DNA of 64,000 nucleotides, from positions 6,449,477-6,513,476 of the forward strand of contig WARS01000043.1 in the NCBI GenBank assembly GCA_008933995.1, in the 5' to 3' direction. Every line of letters starts with the position of its first letter. Position 1 is the first letter of the stretch. A program made the translations under genes and the position numbers. Source of the stretch: Datnioides undecimradiatus (Eukaryota; Chordata; Actinopteri; Lobotiformes; Datnioididae). Of the stretch, positions 59,732 through 64,000 are shown piece by piece. Under the pieces are notes generated by a model. It saw only the letters and a program-made list of their open reading frames with translations. It did not search any database and had not been told where the DNA came from.

Positions 59732-60714
59732 GAGAGATCTATACAGCACCATATATAGTATCTGTACGTGTCACTTCCTATTCTCTCCTCATTTGCATGT
59801 TCAGGTGTTGCCCGAGTAACTCTTAGCACGTCCACGGGGGGGGGGGGCTTCAGTCAGAGGAATGCAAGTAAACGCAGGTGCCTGCAGAGAGATGCAGGTG
59901 TGCATTTACCTGAGTGACAGATCAGAGGTTAGCAGAGCCATTAGCAGGTGCTAACTGCAGGCCTTTGCAGCCGGTTAGCCTGTCATCCTGCTCTGCCTAA
60001 TGAGACGCTGTCGATCCGCTGATGAAAGCTCTGAGCCGATGATCCACAGGCACTGCTGGTGCAGGCAGTCGACCCCACTTCAGACTCACATCCACACATT
60101 ATTACTGTGGAGGTTTGTTAGCATTGTAGCCAATCAGAGCCCAGTCCTCAATCTGCTTTTCATGTTCAGCTCAGGCTAATGCTAGCTAGCATGCATGCTA
60201 GCTAGATGCTAAACATCACAGCAGGAAGTTGTCACAGGATGACAGTCTCAGGAGCTGGTTCATCCAGCGCTCCCTCAGGCTCTATGATCTTATTAACGTC
60301 CGAAATGTGTGTTTGAAAAAGAGTGTTCCTGTTCCCAGACTCCTGCAGCCTGAGGCTTTTATTGTGAAAGGCCAAACTCTGATGTTCCAGCTTCCTCCCG
60401 TACCTGAGCTCGTGTAACTTCATCACAGACTCTTTGGTTGTGTTCTGTCTGTTAGCATTAGCGTTAGCATCTTCGTGTCCTGTTGATCAGGTCGTCTGTC
60501 TCTGGATCAGTGTTTCCCGCCCGGAGGCCTCAGTCACACAGACACACAACAGCTCTGTTGGTGCAGTCATGTTTTTCTGGGGACGAGCCAAAGACGACAA
60601 CAGAGACAAAGAAGATGGGGTGACTCTGCCTCCCTCATCCTCCCCCCTTTCCTCCAATCCGGGTGCAATTTTCACCTTTTCTCTGAGGTGACTGCAGCGG
60701 GAGAAAAACACCTC
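59321..60714. other. No gene seen
   Basis: Anonymous DNA with a compound microsatellite, a G12 run and a 24-bp perfect palindrome at 60182-60205. Complementary short frames at 60229-60426 are shadows of each other. Confidence 0.45.
59683..59737 (+). repeat. Compound (GT)n(GA)n microsatellite
   Basis: GT units change directly to GA units. A G12 homopolymer lies close by at 59836-59847. Confidence 0.95.
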
Positions 60715-61110
60715 CCAGCCGCCACAAATAGACCCCGGCAGCTCTCCTGCTGCAGCGCCGTGCTAATTCTTTAATTCCCTGCTCAGTGATTATAAAGCTC
60801 CTTCTCAGCAGTAATATAAGATAATGGAAATAGTAAAATAATAAGTAAGAGAGCTGGGCGCTTCACATGTATTTACAGACGCTGAGGGCTCCAGAGCAGA
60901 CGTGGTGCCAACACTTCATTTTCAGCCTTTGTTAATGAATGTGGGGGATTATGCTTCTGTTATGCAGCAATTAGCAAAAAATAAGAGATAAACTGGAGGA
61001 AAGAGAGCGCGGGATCATGTTCACTGCACGGCTAATAAAACACCGAGGGACCAGGCGCAGCAGAAACACCAGCAAACATCTCATCTGCTGCCTCCTGACC
61101 GACAAACACG
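60715..61110. promoter_or_regulatory. Enhancer-like island downstream of b4galt7
   Basis: GTGCTAATTCTTTAATTCCC, TTTGTTAATGAATGTGGGGG, CAGCAATTAGCAAAAAATAA and CGGCTAATAAAACACC give an unusually high density of TAAT cores in non-repetitive DNA. Confidence 0.4.
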
Positions 61111-61435
61111 GGCTTTAGCCTCAGCTCTGTTACGTTAATATTAACGTCACATGCAAACATCACTGTCTCCTCATTATGCAGCTGCATTTGGCTGATTATA
61201 CTGAAGGTGTTATAAAACAGTAAACACGGAACAGTTTTTATCACATGCATGTGTTTTTCCTTCCTCAACATATTCAAATATTCTTTTATTGACATTGAGG
61301 TGGCGCCGACCCTGAAATTAGATCCTTACAATGATTTCAAACCAGACGCAGCAGGTCACAAAATAAAAGCATAGATTCAAAGCAGTTAAATAATTAAAAA
61401 AACCTTAAACTTAAAGTTGATCTGTGGAGTTTCTG

Positions 61436-61449
61436 CCAGCAGGGGGCAG
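61436..61449 (+). promoter_or_regulatory. CTCF-like site
   Basis: CCAGCAGGGGGCAG matches the CTCF core at all 14 positions. A weaker one, CCACCGGAGGGCGC, is at 62302-62315 on the same strand. Confidence 0.5.
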
Positions 61450-61823
61450 TGATGTGTCCACTGGTAAGTAATTGCTGCTAAGGTATTATTATTATTATTG
61501 TTGTGGCCAAAAGTATGTGGACACCTCCATCCATCTAGAGTAAAACTACAGTTTACAGGAGTAATCCAGTTACAGAACCAAAAGTAATCTGTTAATTTCA
61601 CATATTTATAAGAGAGAGAGAGAGAGAATGTGTGTTTGTGTTTCCGTGTGCATGTGTGTGTGTCAGTGTGCGTGTGTGTGTTTGTCGGCATCAGTCCACC
61701 TACAGATGGTCGGGCTCTCACTCGTCTGTCACACTCTGATTGGCTGCTTCGCTGCTGCTGCTGGAAGCTTCTGAACCAAACCTGACAGACATTTCACAGG
61801 ACAACACACACACACACACAGAC

Positions 61824-61837
61824 TATATACGTATATA

Positions 61838-61886
<49 letters not shown>
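61824..61886 (+). repeat. (AT)n microsatellite
   Basis: About 30 AT units with one GT and one TT interruption; self-complementary. Confidence 0.95.
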
Positions 61887-61887
<1 letters not shown>

Positions 61888-63469
61888 AGGGACATTATAG
61901 CAGTAATGTATAACCTGAACTGACAGCAGATCAGATGTGATGCACATGCAGCTCATACAGATTTCTGAACATATTAAACTAGAATCTCTTTTGTTTTACA
62001 GACATTAATGAACCATTAAAATGTTAATTAACCTCAGCTCTGCAACGAAACTCATCCAACTGTGTTTTTAGTTTTAAATGTTCTAATTTCCATTTTCACT
62101 TTTACATGTGTTTCAGTAAACGTCAGGCCAGAGTTTAACTTCAACTGCAGATTAAAATGAAAAATCTGAAAGTTGACATATTATTACACATTAAACCTCC
62201 CAACACTTTATAATTATATGCTTTTTTTATTTTGAATGGCTTTGAGATTGAGTTTTGTTCACACACCGTGACACAGACACAGTGTGTGGTTCAGCGTCCG
62301 GCCACCGGAGGGCGCCGTGCTGTTTGTAATGTGCAGCAGCGTTTGCTCGGTGTCTCTGCAGAGCCACATGTTGTCTGAGCAGCACAAACAAACCTCTGAT
62401 GTTAACTCTTTTCACAGCAGACGGAGGTGGAAGGAAACAGATCTCTATCAATTTGTCACGTGCTGACAAACAATCACTTACTGACAGATGAAGAGAAGAT
62501 GCTCGGCGACGCCGTCTCTGCAGCGTTTCCTCGGAGTTTCAACTGTTTTTGAATCATGTTTGTTCTAATTATCAGGTGTGACAAGTAGAAAATAAGCCTT
62601 CAGGAAGTTTTTCCTTCACAGAGCTGGAAAAACTGGGAAAATGAAGAGTTTCAGAAAAACAAAAGTAAAAATCCAGGTTTAAAATCAGATCAGAGACACG
62701 TCGCAGAGCCTGAAGTCTGCTGCTCCTGCTGCAGAAGCACAGAAAAGTTCAAATGATTAAAAATACAGAAAATGAAAAGGTGCACAGTGTGAACAGGCAG
62801 CTGATGCTGAGGGAGCAGGTTAGCATGTTAGCTCATTAGCTGCAGCCGTTCATTAACGGTGAGGAGTCACAGCTGAGTTTCAACCAACAGAAGCACAGAA
62901 TCTGTGAAAACTCATCCAGATTAAATCAACGACTATTTCATTAATGTGAAATTATAAAATATGAGTAACCAGTGGTGAAATGTAACTGAGTACATTTACT
63001 CTGAGCAGCAGTAATATTATTTTCTGCTACTTTTAAAGGGAAGTATTGGGCTTGTTACTCCATTACATCGTCTGACGCTTCAGTTACTCTTCAGATTATG
63101 ATTTCACAGACGACTCGTGATCAGGAAAGAAATCATGATGCTTTGTTGTTGATTTAACTTCCTAAAGCACTGATTACCTGTTTACTGATCATGTTTGTGC
63201 ACTTATTAACTTCATCTTCCTGTTGTGATCGCTCTGTAATCTATGAAATAATTATTTGTGATATAAAACAGGAAAGAAGTCAAACACTGGTGGATGTTTG
63301 ACTCACTAATGAGACGATTTACTGAGGCTCAGTTTCAGACCTTTAATTAACATCATCATGACTGTGTGTGTGTGTGTCATCAGTATGTTTACTTACATTA
63401 ATGCCAGTTTATGAGTGTGTGAGAACCAGTGGAGTGTATATTTACTGTGTGACAGAGTGTCATTAAGCC
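61887..63469. other. No gene seen
   Basis: AT-rich anonymous DNA with one weak CTCF-like word (62302) and TAGC words near 62,820. Confidence 0.45.
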
Positions 63470-63700
63470 TCTCTCTCTCTCCTCCCTGCTATAAAGCCTG
63501 TCTCTCGGCCCGGCGGCGGCCCGGCGCTGAGTTATGACATTTTTGGCATAGCTGTGCTGCAGGTGAAAACACGTCGCTGTGAAATGCAGTTTAGCTAATG
63601 GTGCAGCTCCTGCAGCAATTTGTCCTCCACAACAGCACATAAATTACCGTTTAGGAGACGAGTGCAGGCCCGCGGGGCTCCCCGACGCTGACTGACAGTT
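63470..63700. promoter_or_regulatory. Enhancer-like island
   Basis: GAGTTATGACATTTTTGGCA, GCAGTTTAGCTAATGGTGC and GCACATAAATTACCGTTTAG within CpG-rich single-copy-looking DNA. Confidence 0.35.
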
Positions 63701-63707
63701 TGGGCAA

Positions 63708-63782
63708 GTACAGCTGAGGTTCTCAAACCGAGGAGGCTCCCCCGGGGTCCTGGACGGGATTCGAGGGAGTCCCCGTTTAAAC
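63708..63782 (+). repeat. hAT-MITE-like end fragment
   Basis: GAGGTTCTCAAACCGAGG with a following CCGGGGTCCTGG block resembles the same family. Short and diverged. Confidence 0.3.
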
Positions 63783-64000
63783 TTCAGCTTTGATTTATAA
63801 GAACTTCAAAAATGACAGAACAGAGCCTTTAAGTTTCACCTTTAAATCCGTCAGACTGCTGTCTGATCCAGTCTGTCACACCTATATAAACTGTGCCAGA
63901 GCGGAGATCGACTTATTTAAATACTGTGGTTTTAATATAAAATGTATGGATGTAAATGTGAGAACTGAACCACCACAGGACATTTAATCTATGAGATATT

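Overview
The window is nuclear DNA of a ray-finned (teleost) fish. This rests on intron-containing vertebrate genes with GT-AG boundaries and fish-like protein sequences, many (CA)n, (GT)n and (GATA)n microsatellites, TAGC-rich short repeats, and fragments of repeat families that are common in percomorph-type genomes. All gene calls were made by reading translated exons and splice sites by eye; no database search was run.

Layout. Positions 1 to about 40,400 hold no gene that I can recognise. This stretch is a mosaic of anonymous DNA, simple repeats, transposon remnants, and islands rich in homeodomain, E-box, Oct and Sox-like words that look like conserved non-coding (enhancer-type) DNA, the clearest at 39,120-39,470. 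Positions 40,461-57,254 form a compact gene cluster: a divergent p24-family gene (tmed9-like, +), tmem216 (-), tmed9 (+) and b4galt7 (+). Positions 57,255-64,000 are again non-coding, with probable b4galt7 3'UTR and two or three enhancer-like islands.

How the genes relate. The two p24 genes share a five-exon structure with the same splice phases and similar signal peptides, so they look like a tandem duplication of tmed9. The downstream copy keeps the canonical cargo-receptor form ending in FF and KKxx sorting signals. The upstream copy has a shortened GOLD domain and stops right after the membrane span, so it lacks the cytosolic COPI/COPII tail. tmem216 (ciliary transition-zone protein) lies between them on the other strand. 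tmed9 followed by b4galt7 matches the human 5q35.3 order. b4galt7 encodes the Golgi galactosyltransferase I of the proteoglycan linker, so two neighbouring genes act in the early secretory pathway, though nothing here shows co-regulation.

Repeats of note: a 5'-truncated LINE between tmem216 and tmed9, a ~430-bp direct duplication (20.2 and 22.0 kb), an inverted pair of a dispersed fish repeat (15.5 and 19.75 kb), a ~39-bp minisatellite unit present at both 21.1 and 54.7 kb, a 20-bp minisatellite at 32.7 kb, and several long polypurine/polypyrimidine tracts.
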